Origin: Trissonchulus latispiculum
Lineage: Eukaryota > Nematoda > Enoplea > Enoplida > Ironidae
DNA length: 64,000 bases
Assembly (NCBI GenBank): GCA_030248195.1
Contig: JASAND010031938.1
Coordinates: 1-64,000 of the forward strand
Reading direction: 5' to 3'
Part shown: positions 33,501 through 43,011 of the stretch, in pieces
Layout of the letters: every line of letters begins with the position of its first letter
Numbering within the stretch: position 1 is the stretch's first letter
The notes under the pieces: model-generated
The model's database searches: none
Told to the model about the DNA's origin: nothing
What the model saw: the letters and a program-made list of their open reading frames with translations, nothing else
Translations under genes and position numbers: made by a program

Positions 33501-33633
33501 GAATCACGTAAGCAGTTGTTTGTGCAACTCTGTGAATATCCTGTTCAGTAAAGCGTTTTATTTTTTGTACGACTGTACTTGTGCTTGCTTTGTTTGCTGA
33601 ATAAACCAGTTTGTTTGTTTGTTGTTTGTTTGT
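30594..33633 (+). mobile_element. 3.04-kb 5'-truncated LINE (Jockey/CR1/L2-like) with GTTT tail
   Basis: Boundaries come from the empty site at 35690-35818: the sequence leaves that element after CAACTGTCACC (30593) and rejoins it at ATTTGGGTGC (33634). The 3' end is a short (GTTT)n run after AATAAACCAG, not poly(A), as in CR1-like clades. No target duplication is visible at the junction. The 5' end lies just before the endonuclease domain, so any first ORF is absent. The reading frame is intact, and together with the near-identical duplicate this means recent insertion. Confidence 0.85.
30595..33447 (+). CDS. Endonuclease-reverse transcriptase polyprotein of the LINE (intact frame)
   Basis: The frame is open from the 5' junction; the first recognisable endonuclease motif is [11 protein letters not shown], about 20 codons in and before any ATG, so the N-terminus is lost. 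The endonuclease domain covers about residues 20-240 ([41 protein letters not shown]). The reverse transcriptase covers about residues 470-730 ([67 protein letters not shown] and the catalytic [10 protein letters not shown]). The C-terminal region ends with VVKVWNSLP and [12 protein letters not shown], usual for these clades. No stop or frameshift interrupts about 950 codons. It copies its own RNA by target-primed reverse transcription; this copy lacks its promoter. Confidence 0.9.
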   Translation, partial: [950 protein letters not shown]

Positions 33634-34091
33634 ATTTGGGTGCAGGGTACTGAATGGATTTTGACAAAGTGAAGCAAAAATCTTTAAATGGTCATATCTC
33701 ACTAACCAGTCGTCTGATTTCAGTAATGTACGCAGTTCCTTCCGGAACCAGCAGAGACTCCTCTTTCATTTGAGTGACTTTATCGCGACATGGGGCCGTC
33801 ACGCAGGTGTCTCGTTGGCACATGTTGACGTACTACTTCCATGTTTGTTGGTGCCTAGCTTTTTCTGCAGAGGTCGCGGCGCGTCGGGACACCCGCCATT
33901 TCAAAGAGAGTGCGATTCTGCGTCGAATGGTATGACCACTGTAGCGAAAGTTATGTTCGAAAAACCAACTCAGGGCAATTTCAACTCTCCATCCCGAATA
34001 GTCTATTTCTGTGGCCTCACAATGTTACGAAAACTTAGCAGACATCGTCCCATTACCAGGCAGTCGTTCTTTGCGGTATCTGGTAAAATTT

Positions 34092-35201
34092 TTAGATTCT
34101 GCTTTCTAACAGTACCCTGCACTGAAATGGTGACAGTTGGCGAAAACAGAAATTCATTGCACTGAATCGGTTGCGAAGATTGATTTGAAAGCGATCACAG
34201 ACTTCAGGGAGTTTAAGTGAGGCCGAGTTCGGCGGCATTTCTCTAGAAGCGTTTCTGTGTGCTCTAAGCTTAAGTCTTACTCTGAAAACGACCATTGCAT
34301 GATCGGAGGGAAGAACATTCCCCCAATACGATCGACAGTCGTTCACAGCACTTCGCCATCTGTGACTGATCAGCACATGATCCAGTTGATAGAAGTTGCA
34401 GTGGCCGGGACTAGCCCACGTCGTTAAGTGGCGTTGGCGGTGCTTATAACCAGTGCTGCACAAAAAGAAAGAAAACAATTCAGCAAAGGAGAGAAGTCTG
34501 ACGCCATTGTCAGTTCTTGAACCAAGAGAGAAGGGGCCAATGCACTGCTCTCCCTGAAGGCGGTGGCCCAACTGTGCATTAAAGTCTCCAGCGATAAGTA
34601 TGCTGTCCTGTTGATGGAGTGAAGCGATGACGTCAGCCAATGCATTATAGAATTCATCTTTCTCAGTAGCTGGAGCAGAGTCAGTAGGGGCATAAATGGA
34701 GACAAGTGAGATGTTGATTGGCCGAGCTCTAATACGAAGGGAGGCGATGCGTGGGGTATGGGGTACAAATTCTATAACTGATGCAATGAGATTCTTGGCC
34801 ACAGCGAAACCAACTCCCAGGGCACCTTTATTGAGTTCTCCATCCGTTCCCGAAAAGAACATCCTGTACCCGCCCTTTCTTGAATTACCATCCCAGGGTT
34901 CTAGATCAATGGTGCCACTGGATTGTATGCGGTGTTCCGACAAACATGCAATATCGATCTTTTTATCAAGCAGTGAGTCAACGAGAAGTTCCTTGTAGCC
35001 ACACTTTAGTAGTGTGCGTACATTCCATGCAGCAAACCTAATTTCAGATTTTGCGACATTAAGTTTATGACCCGCTCGCATACTTTCCACACGGTTCGCG
35101 GGGGCACCGTGCGCGTCGTCTTTCCAGAACGCAGTAGCATTTGTCTGAAATACCTGACTTGAAAGATCCATAGCAAAAGATTCGTGGAGATAATAGGACA
35201 T
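34092..35201 (-). CDS. LINE-type endonuclease reading frame, copy 2
   Basis: The 369-codon frame matches copy 1 through the whole endonuclease domain (WNVRTLL, LSEHRIQ, IAGDFNAQLG, SDHAMV). It then passes at 34156 into a fragment of the AGTACCCTGCAC miniature element instead of fold-back sequence. As in copy 1, no reverse transcriptase follows on the minus strand. Identity of the two copies reflects the recent tandem duplication. Confidence 0.75.
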   Translation of the reverse strand: MSYYLHESFAMDLSSQVFQTNATAFWKDDAHGAPANRVESMRAGHKLNVAKSEIRFAAWNVRTLLKCGYKELLVDSLLDKKIDIACLSEHRIQSSGTIDLEPWDGNSRKGGYRMFFSGTDGELNKGALGVGFAVAKNLIASVIEFVPHTPRIASLRIRARPINISLVSIYAPTDSAPATEKDEFYNALADVIASLHQQDSILIAGDFNAQLGHRLQGEQCIGPFSLGSRTDNGVRLLSFAELFSFFLCSTGYKHRQRHLTTWASPGHCNFYQLDHVLISHRWRSAVNDCRSYWGNVLPSDHAMVVFRVRLKLRAHRNASREMPPNSASLKLPEVCDRFQINLRNRFSAMNFCFRQLSPFQCRVLLESRI

Positions 35202-35594
35202 CCGGGTCTCCAGTTCCGGAGTCCAAGATAAGAGACTCCTTGCCGCTGGTTGCCAACAGACGCAGTGGGAGCCCCACCAGTGAGCCGCCAGATACTGGAC
35301 AGTCGCTTGCAGCTGGGTTTCACTATTTAACCCATAGCTGGGAGCATGGCCTATTTAGAGGCGGCCAATGCCCGCCTCGTCGCATCACAGTCATCAGTTA
35401 ATGTAGCATTTTGTAAGGAGACCAACGCCACTTGGAAACCCGACCACAACCTCGTTATGATGCCGCTGTTGGTCCGCGACTGCTTATTCGTCAGGCAAAG
35501 CCCGCTTATTTCGCAGCTGGCCTCCATATCTGGAGGTCGTCCGGCTATCCGCCACCTGCCGACGCGTCCGATTCGGTGCAGCCCCCGAGCGGAT

Positions 35595-35595
35595 A

Positions 35596-35627
<32 letters not shown>

Positions 35628-35641
35628 ATATATATATAATA

Positions 35642-35689
<48 letters not shown>
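35595..35689. repeat. (AT)n microsatellite
   Basis: TA-rich repeat broken by AATA/ATTA interruptions; counterpart of 30378-30482. Confidence 0.95.
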
Positions 35690-35694
<5 letters not shown>

Positions 35695-35818
35695 CCTGCA
35701 CTGAAATGGTGACGGTTGGCGAAAACAGAAATTCGCGAGCTTTGGCAGCTTGATAGCGATTATCGTCAACTTCGGCGTCCAATTAGTGCCAACTGTCACC
35801 ATTTGGGTGCAGGGTACT
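35690..35818. mobile_element. 129-bp miniature inverted-repeat element (empty LINE site)
   Basis: Starts AGTACCCTGCACTGAAATGG; the right end is the inverse of AGTACCCTGCACCCAAATGG, so the terminal repeats are about 30 bp with two or three mismatches. It contains no reading frame. TA adjacent to CCCTGCAC on both sides hints at a Tc1/mariner-like origin, but this is not settled. Confidence 0.8.
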
Positions 35819-36277
35819 GAATGGATTTTGACAAAGTGAAGCAAAAATCTTTAAATGGTCATATCTCACTAACCAGTCGTCTGATTTCAGTAATGTACGC
35901 AGTTCCTTCCGGAACCAGCAGAGACTCCTCTTTCATTTGAGTGACTTTATCGCGACATGGGGCCGTCACGCAGGTGTCTCGTTGGCACATGTTGACGTAC
36001 TACTTCCATGTTTGTTGGTGCCTAGCTTTTTCTGCAGAGGTCGCGGCGCGTCGGGACACCCGCCATTTCAAAGAGAGTGCGATTCTGCGTCGAATGGTAT
36101 GACCACTGTAGCGAAAGTTATGTTCGAAAAACCAACTCAGGGCAATTTCAACTCTCCATCCCGAATAGTCTATTTCTGTGGCCTCACAATGTTACGAAAA
36201 CTTAGCAGACATCGTCCCATTACCAGGCAGTCGTTCTTTGCGGTATCTGGTAAAATTTTTAGATTCTGCTTTCTAAC

Positions 36278-36429
36278 AGTACCCTGCACTGAAATGGTGA
36301 CAGTTGGCGAAAACAGAAATTCGCGAACTTTGGCAGCTTGATAGCGATTTTCGTCAACTTCGGCGATTTCCGCCAACTTCGCCAACTTCCAATTTATCGC
36401 CAACTGTCACCATATGGGTGCAGGGTACT
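36278..36429. mobile_element. 152-bp member of the same miniature family
   Basis: AGTACCCTGCAC ends, inverted, with a TTGGCGAAAAC..CCGCCAACTTCGCCAACTT interior. A truncated copy of its left 45 bp is at 34111-34155, forming the breakpoint of the tandem duplication. Confidence 0.8.
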
Positions 36430-36579
36430 ATATATAAAAAGCAATTTGCGTGTATTGTATAATCGTGCTGTAGGTTAGGATAGGTGGGAATTAAGTTTTC
36501 GGATTTCCACGTTGAGAAGAGGGATTTTGCACAACGTGTTTATTCTGGGATATTTTTAAGAACGTTCGTATATCAGGCC

Positions 36580-36582
<3 letters not shown>

Positions 36583-36631
<49 letters not shown>
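36583..36631. repeat. (TA)n microsatellite
   Basis: About 48 bp of pure TA immediately before the fold-back element. Confidence 0.95.
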
Positions 36632-36634
<3 letters not shown>

Positions 36635-36779
36635 AGTAACAAAAATGCTCCGCACAAAAAGGGGATAATATGTGTGTTGGGTCTGTGTCTATCAATTCCG
36701 GTTGAGAAAGTAATAGTAAGGACAGAGTTTGGGTGGGTGGTTCTATGGCGAAAGTTATTCAGCTCACTTAGGGCTTTCA

Positions 36780-37260
36780 TTTGGTACCAAATTTGACCAC
36801 TTTTGAAAAATTTTATTTTTGACCCAAAATCACCTAAGTCCCCACCCCACCCTACCGCAGCACTCTACAGCCACTTTGAGCATGCAATTCTATGACAAAA
36901 GTTGCACAGCTCACTTAGGGCTTTCATTTGGTACCAAATTTGACCACTTTTGAAAAATTTTATTTTTGACCCAAAATCACCGAAGTCCCCACCCCCACCC
37001 TACCACAGCAATCTACAGCCACTTTGAGCATGCAATTCTATGACAAAAGTTGTTCAGCTCACTTAGGGCTTTCATTTGGTACCAAATTTGACCACTTTTG
37101 AAAAATTTTATTTTTGACCCAAAATCACCTAAGTCCCCACCCCACCCCACCACAGCACTCTACAGCCACTTTGAGCATGCAATTCTATGACAAAAGTTGC
37201 TCAGCTCACTTAGGGCTTTCATTTGGTACCAACTTTGACCACTTTTGAAAAATTTCATTT
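36780..37260 (+). repeat. Satellite in the left arm, four 148-bp units
   Basis: TTTGACCACTTTTGAAAAAT recurs at about 36790, 36939, 37087 and 37236, each followed by a CCCCACCC run and CAGCCACTTTGAGCATGCAA. Confidence 0.9.
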
Positions 37261-37279
37261 TCGACCACCTGACCCCCTA

Positions 37280-37740
37280 CCCGATTTACCCTTCAAACGG
37301 CAAAGTGGAGCCAGTCCAGCAAAATGGGTGGGTCGGACGGCAAAACGGACACCGGGAATGAGCTGGGCGCACCAGAAAACCTCTATGGACAAAGTTTTGA
37401 GAGGCCATGCAAGTCCTATATGGTGTTCTTGTAAGTCGGTACCGACTTGACCCTCCCAACAGCAAAGTGGAACCAGCCCAGCAAAATGGGTGGGTCGGAC
37501 GGCAAAACGGACACCGGAAATGAGCTGGGCGCACCAGAAAACCCCTATGGACAAAGTTTTGAGAGGCCATGCACAGTCCTATATGGTGTTCTTGGAAGTC
37601 GGTACCGACATGACCCTCCCGACAGCAAAGTGGAACCAGCCCAGCAAGATGGGTGGGTCTGACGGTAAAACTGACTGCGGGAAACGATTCTCCGTGCCAG
37701 AAAACCATTGTATGGAAGATTTGAGCGTTCAAAGTTAAAT
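37280..37740. repeat. Three tandem 160-bp units in the left arm
   Basis: CAGCAAAATGGGTGGGTCGG with GAGCTGGGCGCACCAGAAAA recurs with a period of about 160-165 bp. Several frames stay open only because the unit repeats. Confidence 0.85.
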
Positions 37741-38375
37741 AGATAGCGAGAAATTTCGATTTTTCATTTTTCGAATTTTCGCCATTTTTGACCGGCCACT
37801 GTGGTCGCATGGGAAGTGACAGAGAAACGAGACTTAGCTATTTAGTTAGTTCAATATATGTAGTTTCTGAATATAAAAAGAAATCGGCTCCAGCTCTTAA
37901 CGTACGAGCTGCGCAGCGACCACAAAAATGGTCACTTTTCGCTCTGAGCCGACTTTGCGGCGCCGCTGCGGCGCTGTGGCGCACCTGCGGCGCAAAAAAA
38001 GTAGCGATTCTTAAATGGCGCATGGGGTACTACCAGACCCTATACCCCTTTAGGTCCGGCCTCCGCTGGAGATTACGTGAAAGAGGCGGAAAGACAGGAC
38101 AATACGACCGTTAAAACGGAGAAACCGGAAAAAAAAAAAACATCGCCGCCATAACCGGTCCGGGGCGCAACTTTTTAACGGAAAGTGATACGGGGCTGAA
38201 ACTTCGCACACATACTAAACTCGATGTGCTCTACAATTTGCGCATGAAATCTGCGCAGGATCTGCGCAGGATTTTGCGCAGCCTCTGCGCAGCTTATTTT
38301 ACGGTGTCTCCAGGGACTTTTGACACATATTATAGGGGTCGCTGCCGCGACCCCTATGATATATATACATATATA

Positions 38376-40458
38376 TATATATATACTCTTTCTACTTTTC
38401 CTACCTTTTCTTGATTTCTACTTGCTCCTAGTTTTTACGTAAAGATCAGAATAAAATTCCGAAATGTCCTTAACATTACTTTAAATCAATATATCGTTCG
38501 AAAACTTTTCGCGCCATCGGCGCTATTATTATAGGGGGTGCGAGCGCGACCCCCTATAATATGGGTGTAAAAGGCGCTGCGCGGCCCTTAGAGACTCGTT
38601 CGAGCATCGTTCCAGCTCAATACTGAACGAAACTTTACACGACGAGTACAGTAAGTTGTAAAAAGTTTTGGTCAAAATTTCCAACTTTGAAAATTGTCGC
38701 TTCCGGACAAGTTAGGTCCGTTTGTTTTTTTTTTCTGTGTTAGTCAATTTTGTGCAGAGGTATTTGAAAGATGTGGACTTTTCAACCGGAAAGGTTTATA
38801 TATATTGTCTGAATGCCCATATGGTCCCATGTGGCTCGCGCTATATTTTTTCGCTGCCCGGCCCGGCATGCCACCTGTGCGGCCGGCCAAAAGTGGCCTG
38901 GCGGTGTTTTTGGCCAAAAAACGGACATTTTGTGTCACGGCTACAGGGCTCTTGAAAGCACTCACAGACAGGCGGTTTGTCGCATGAAGAAGTACGGAGT
39001 GGATGATACTAGTGCATAACGTTGGCCGATTTTTGATTTAGGTCCTAGACCGCTCTGGCGGCCGGTCCAAATGGCCGTTTTCGTAACAGTTTCTAAGTCC
39101 CAACTTTACACGAAATAGTCAAAAATAGGCCTAAAAATATGCTGTTTTGGGCCACAGTGGGACTCATATAAGGGCTATCGGGGTCGCTGAACACGATGAG
39201 CTTTGTCGCAGCGCTTTCTGGCGCTGCTATGGTGCTGCACTGTTATGAAGCAACCACAGAACACTGACTGTAGGCTTACTGTAAACGGTAAAACGTATTA
39301 AATTAGTTGTGTAGGTGGCTCAGGACACGGCAAATTAACCTAGCTACATTGACATTAGGGATGCACCGGGGCCTGGCCCCGGTAGTCAGGCCCTGACCTC
39401 GGTGGTCAGGCCCCTGTATCTACCGGGGCAAAAAATAGCTAAATTTTGTAAATTTTTGACATCTTTTTACCAAAATTTTGAATTTTTGAAAGTCAAAAAG
39501 TTACAAATCGTTTGTTTTCCCGCCGATATGAATGAAAACAACGATAGTAACGTTTGTTGTATATAAAAAATTTTGCAAAACTTAAATTTTCCAGAAAATT
39601 TTTGAAAATTTTCGATTTAGACCCCCAATTTGATACGGCAGTGGCGGTCCCTATGCATCTCTAATTGACATTATAGTTTTTGAACAGCATTTTTAAAATC
39701 TCGTTAACTTTAATATACTTAATTTTCAAAATAAAACTTATGTGGACTGTGGATACCTTCATTCGTGTGCGCATGCGTATATACGTATATATACGTACCT
39801 CTCAAACTTGTCTGTAAAATTTCCTACATTTTTCCTCTCTTTTTGATTTCGGGTTGTATGAGGCATGGTATATCAGTTCCCGTTCATATTCATCGAGTTT
39901 TTGGGTGCTTGTTCGATGAGCAGGATTTTGGTCCTGTTGTATATGGAGTGACTGCAACCTTTTGTCCGTTTAACATTTTTCTTCTCTGAAACTTCGTTTT
40001 CCTTCTAATTTTTGTGTGGAAACAGTGTGTCTATCGATGTCTAATTTTATTAAGATTGAATCAGTGGAGAGGCTAGGGAACACTCCAAGCCCAGTGGCGG
40101 GTTCTTTGATGGTTGATTGGTTACGTCATTTTGGATGAAAGCATTGCTGTGCTGGTTGCAATATTTATTTTAAATTTGCAATAAATCGTCCTATCGTTGC
40201 TGAATCTTATTCCTGACAAAATCTGGAATTCATATTTAATTCATATTTATTTTGCTAGCATAATATTTCGTACTATATACTTCGTTATTTCGCTGGTTAA
40301 TCTGACTAAAAAGGATTTTCAATTCTTAAGGATATAACTACATAATTTGTAACTGTGAAAAGCAATGCGTCGTTATCCTAGCGAACTGGAAGTAAAAAAC
40401 TATTACACTCTTGTTTGGGAAGGCAGCTCCAGAGACGGTATAATTTTTTGTTGTATAG
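38376..40458. other. Spacer of the fold-back element
   Basis: Contains another hairpin (38530-38562, ATAGGGGGTGCGAGCGCGAC type), the 308-bp hAT-like insertion at 39356-39663, and AT-rich sequence. No gene is recognised in the 38560-39350 or 39672-40458 portions. Confidence 0.6.
39356..39663. mobile_element. 308-bp non-autonomous hAT element
   Basis: Begins TAGGGATGCACCGGGGC and ends GCATCTCTA, flanked by an exact 8-bp duplication, ATTGACAT (39348-39355 and 39664-39671). TAGGGATGCAC ends with 8-bp duplications are typical of the hAT superfamily. Non-coding. Confidence 0.85.
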
Positions 40459-41179
40459 TACGTATATCATAGGGGTCGCGGCAGCGACCCCTATAATATG
40501 TGTGAAAAGTGGCTGGAGACAGTGTAAAATAAGCTGCGCAGAAGCTGCGCAAAATCCTGCGCAGATCCTGCGCAGATTTCATGCGCAAATTGTAGAGCAC
40601 ATCGAGTTTAGTATGTCTGTGAAGTTTCAGCCCCGTATCACTTACCGTTAAAAAGTTGCGCCCCGGACCGGTTATGGCGGCGATGTTTTTTTTCCGGTTT
40701 CTCCTATTTGATGGTTGTATTGTACATAATGTTCGCCGCTTTCACGTGATCTGCAGCGGTGGGCCAACCTAAAGGGCTATGGGGTCTAGTAGTACCCTCT
40801 AAAGAATTTAAGAATCACAACTTTTTTTGCGCCGCAGCTGCGCCACAGCGCCGCAGTGGCGCCGCAAAGTCGGCTCATAGCGAAAAGTGACCATTTTTGT
40901 GGTCGTCGCTCAGGTCGAACGTTACGAGCTGGAGCTGATTTCTTTTTATATTCAGAAATTACATATATTGAACTAACTAACGGTCCAGGTTGCGTTTCTC
41001 TATCACTTCCCTAGCGACCACAGTGGCCCGTCAAAAATGGCGAAAATTCGAAAAATGAAAAATCGAAATTTCTCGCGATCTATTCAACTTTGAACGCTCA
41101 AATCTTCCATACAATGGTTTTCTGGCACGGAGAATCGATTCCCGCAGTCAGTTTTACCGTCAGACCCACCCATCTTGCT

Positions 41180-41550
41180 GGGCTGGTTCCACTTTGCCGT
41201 CGGGAGGGTCAAGTCGGAAACCGCTTCCTGGAGGTCCATAGTAGGCTTTACCTGGCCTCTCAAAACTTTGTCTATAGGAGTTTTCTGGTGCGCCCAGCTC
41301 ATTCCCGGTGTCTTTTTTGCCGTAGGACTCATCCATCTTGCTGTGCCGGTTCCACTTTGCCGTCTGGAGGGTCATGTCGGAAACCGCTTCCTGGAGGTCC
41401 ATAGTAGGCTCTACCTGGCCTCTCAAAACTTTGTCTATAGGGGTTTTCTGGTGTGCCCAGCTCATTCCCGGTATCCGTTTTGCCGTCCGACGTACCTATT
41501 TTGCTGGGCTGGTTCCACTTTGCCGTTTGAAGGGTCAGTCTGGTGGGGGG
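41180..41550. repeat. Tandem 160-bp units in the right arm (inverse of 37280-37740)
   Basis: GCTGGGCTGGTTCCACTTTG and GGTGCGCCCAGCTCATTCCC recur about 2.3 times with a 165- to 180-bp period, mirroring the left arm. Confidence 0.85.
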
Positions 41551-41569
41551 TCAAGTGGTCGAAAATAAA

Positions 41570-42950
41570 ATTTTTCAAAAGTGGTTAAATTTGGTACCAA
41601 ATGAAAGCCCTAAGCGAGCTGACCAACTTTTGTCATAGAACTGCATGCTCAAAGTGGCTGTAGAGTGCTGTGGTGGGTGGGGTGGGGACTTAGGCGATTT
41701 TCGGTCAAAAATGAAAGTTTTCAAAAGTGGTCAAATTTGGTACCAAATGAAAGCCCTAAGCGAGCTGACCAACTTTTGTCATAGAACTGCATGCTCAAAG
41801 TGGCTGTAGAGTGCTGTGGTGGGTGGGGTGGGGACTTAGGCGATTTTCGGTCAAAAATGAAAGTTTTCAAAAGTGGTTAAATTTGGTACCAAATGAAAGC
41901 CCTAAGCGAGCTGATCAACTTTTGTCATAGAACTGCATGCTCAAAGTGGCTGTAGAGTGCTGTGGTGGGTGGGGTGGGGACTTAGGCGATTTTCGGTCAA
42001 AAATGAAAGTTTTCAAAAGTGGTCAAATTTGGTACCAAATGAAAGCCCTAAGCGAGCTGACCAACTTTTGTCATAGAACTGCATGCTCAAAGTGGCTGTA
42101 GAGTGCTGTGGTGGGTGGGGTGGGGACTTAGGCGATTTTCGGTCAAAAATGAAAGTTTTCAAAAGTGGTCAAATTTGGTACCAAATGAAAGCCCTAAGCG
42201 AGCTGAGCAACTTTTGTCATAGAACCGCATGCTCAAAGTGGCTGTAGAGGGCTGTGGGGACTTAGGCGATTTTGGGTCAAAAATGAAATTTTTCAAAAGT
42301 GGTCAAATTTGGTACCAAATGAAAGCCCTAAGCGAGCTGAGCAACTTTTGTCATAGAACTGCATGCTCAAAGTGGCTGTAGGGTGCTGTGGTGAGGTTTG
42401 GTGGGGACTTAGGCGACTGCTGATGCAACTTTTGTCATAGAACTGCATGCTCAAAGTGGCTGTAGAGTGTAAAAAAAGTCCACCGAAAAGATTGTGCTGA
42501 GGCCTTTTCTTCTGAGTCGTCGGGCCTACGATCAAACCTGGTTACATCATTTGGAAACCCTTGCTATGGAGAGAGTGCAATGGAGAATACTGTCGATGGA
42601 AGAGGCCAATAACCGATAGCGGTTGGAACGGCCATTAAGTCAAGTCAAGTCTGTAGAGTGCTGTGGTGGGGTGGGGTGGGGACTTAGGCGATTTTGGGTC
42701 AAAAATGAAATTTTTCAAAAGTGGTCAAATTTGATACCAAATGAAAGCCCGCATCGAACTGAGCAACTTTTGTCATAGAAGTGCGTACCTAAAGTGGCTG
42801 TAGAGTGCTGTGGTGGGTGGGGACTTAGACGATTTTGGGTCCAAAATAAAATTTTTCAAAAATGGTCAAATTTGGTATCAACTGAAAGCCCTAAGTGAGC
42901 TGAGCAACTTTTGTCATAGAATTGCGTCTTTATTTTCTCAATTTTAAGGA
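41570..42950 (-). repeat. Satellite in the right arm, eight 146-bp units
   Basis: GGTACCAAATGAAAGCCCTA recurs at about 41593, 41739, 41886, 42032, 42178 and 42313, with two diverged units at about 42733 and 42873. Five neighbouring units are nearly identical, showing recent local amplification compared with the four units in the left arm. Confidence 0.9.
42470..42650 (+). mobile_element. 181-bp 5'-truncated LINE 3' end with CAAGT tail and 10-bp duplication
   Basis: Interrupts a satellite unit between exact 10-bp copies of CTGTAGAGTG (42460-42469 and 42651-42660). It ends in the short repeat AAGTCAAGTCAAGT. One frame resembles the C-terminus of LINE proteins (VQWRILSMEEANNR). The duplication plus tail mark target-primed insertion of an unidentified LINE family. 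Confidence 0.75.
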
Positions 42951-43011
42951 TAGACACAGGCCATCACACACATATTATCCTCCTTTGTGCGGAGCATTTT
43001 TGTTACTTGTA

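Larger units (their letters stand above)
34157..36322. repeat. Tandem duplication unit, copy 2 (LINE-free)
   Basis: Repeats 28940-34155 without the LINE. Equivalent points are offset by 5217 bp before the LINE site and 2167 bp after it. The copy includes the endonuclease frame, the TA repeat, the intact 129-bp miniature element and a roughly 450-bp segment beginning GAATGGATTTTGACAAAG. Confidence 0.85.
36632..43011. mobile_element. 6.4-kb fold-back element with long composite inverted arms
   Basis: The outer ends are ACAAGTAACAAAAATGCTCC and its inverse at 42992-43011. Going inward from either side the same modules appear mirrored. First a 146-bp satellite (four copies left, eight right). 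Then a roughly 160-bp tandem repeat containing CAAAGTGGAACCAGCCCAGC. Then the CCACTGTGGTCGC block, then a GC-rich GCGCCGCAG block, then CTGCGCAGGATCTGCGCAGG, and finally the hairpin ATAGGGGTCGC..GCGACCCCTAT (38331-38360 and 40466-40497). Arms are about 1.74 kb and 2.55 kb; the spacer is 2.1 kb. No transposase is recognised, as in Foldback/Galileo-like elements. Confidence 0.85.

Noticed and set aside
37255..37810. Several overlapping open frames (up to 174 codons) on both strands
   Set aside because: They lie in tandem 160-bp repeats of the fold-back arm and repeat with the unit; multiple frames are open at once, as expected for a repeat of suitable length.
41570..42950. CRISPR-like array
   Set aside because: Units are contiguous 146-bp satellite repeats without unique spacers, in an animal genome.
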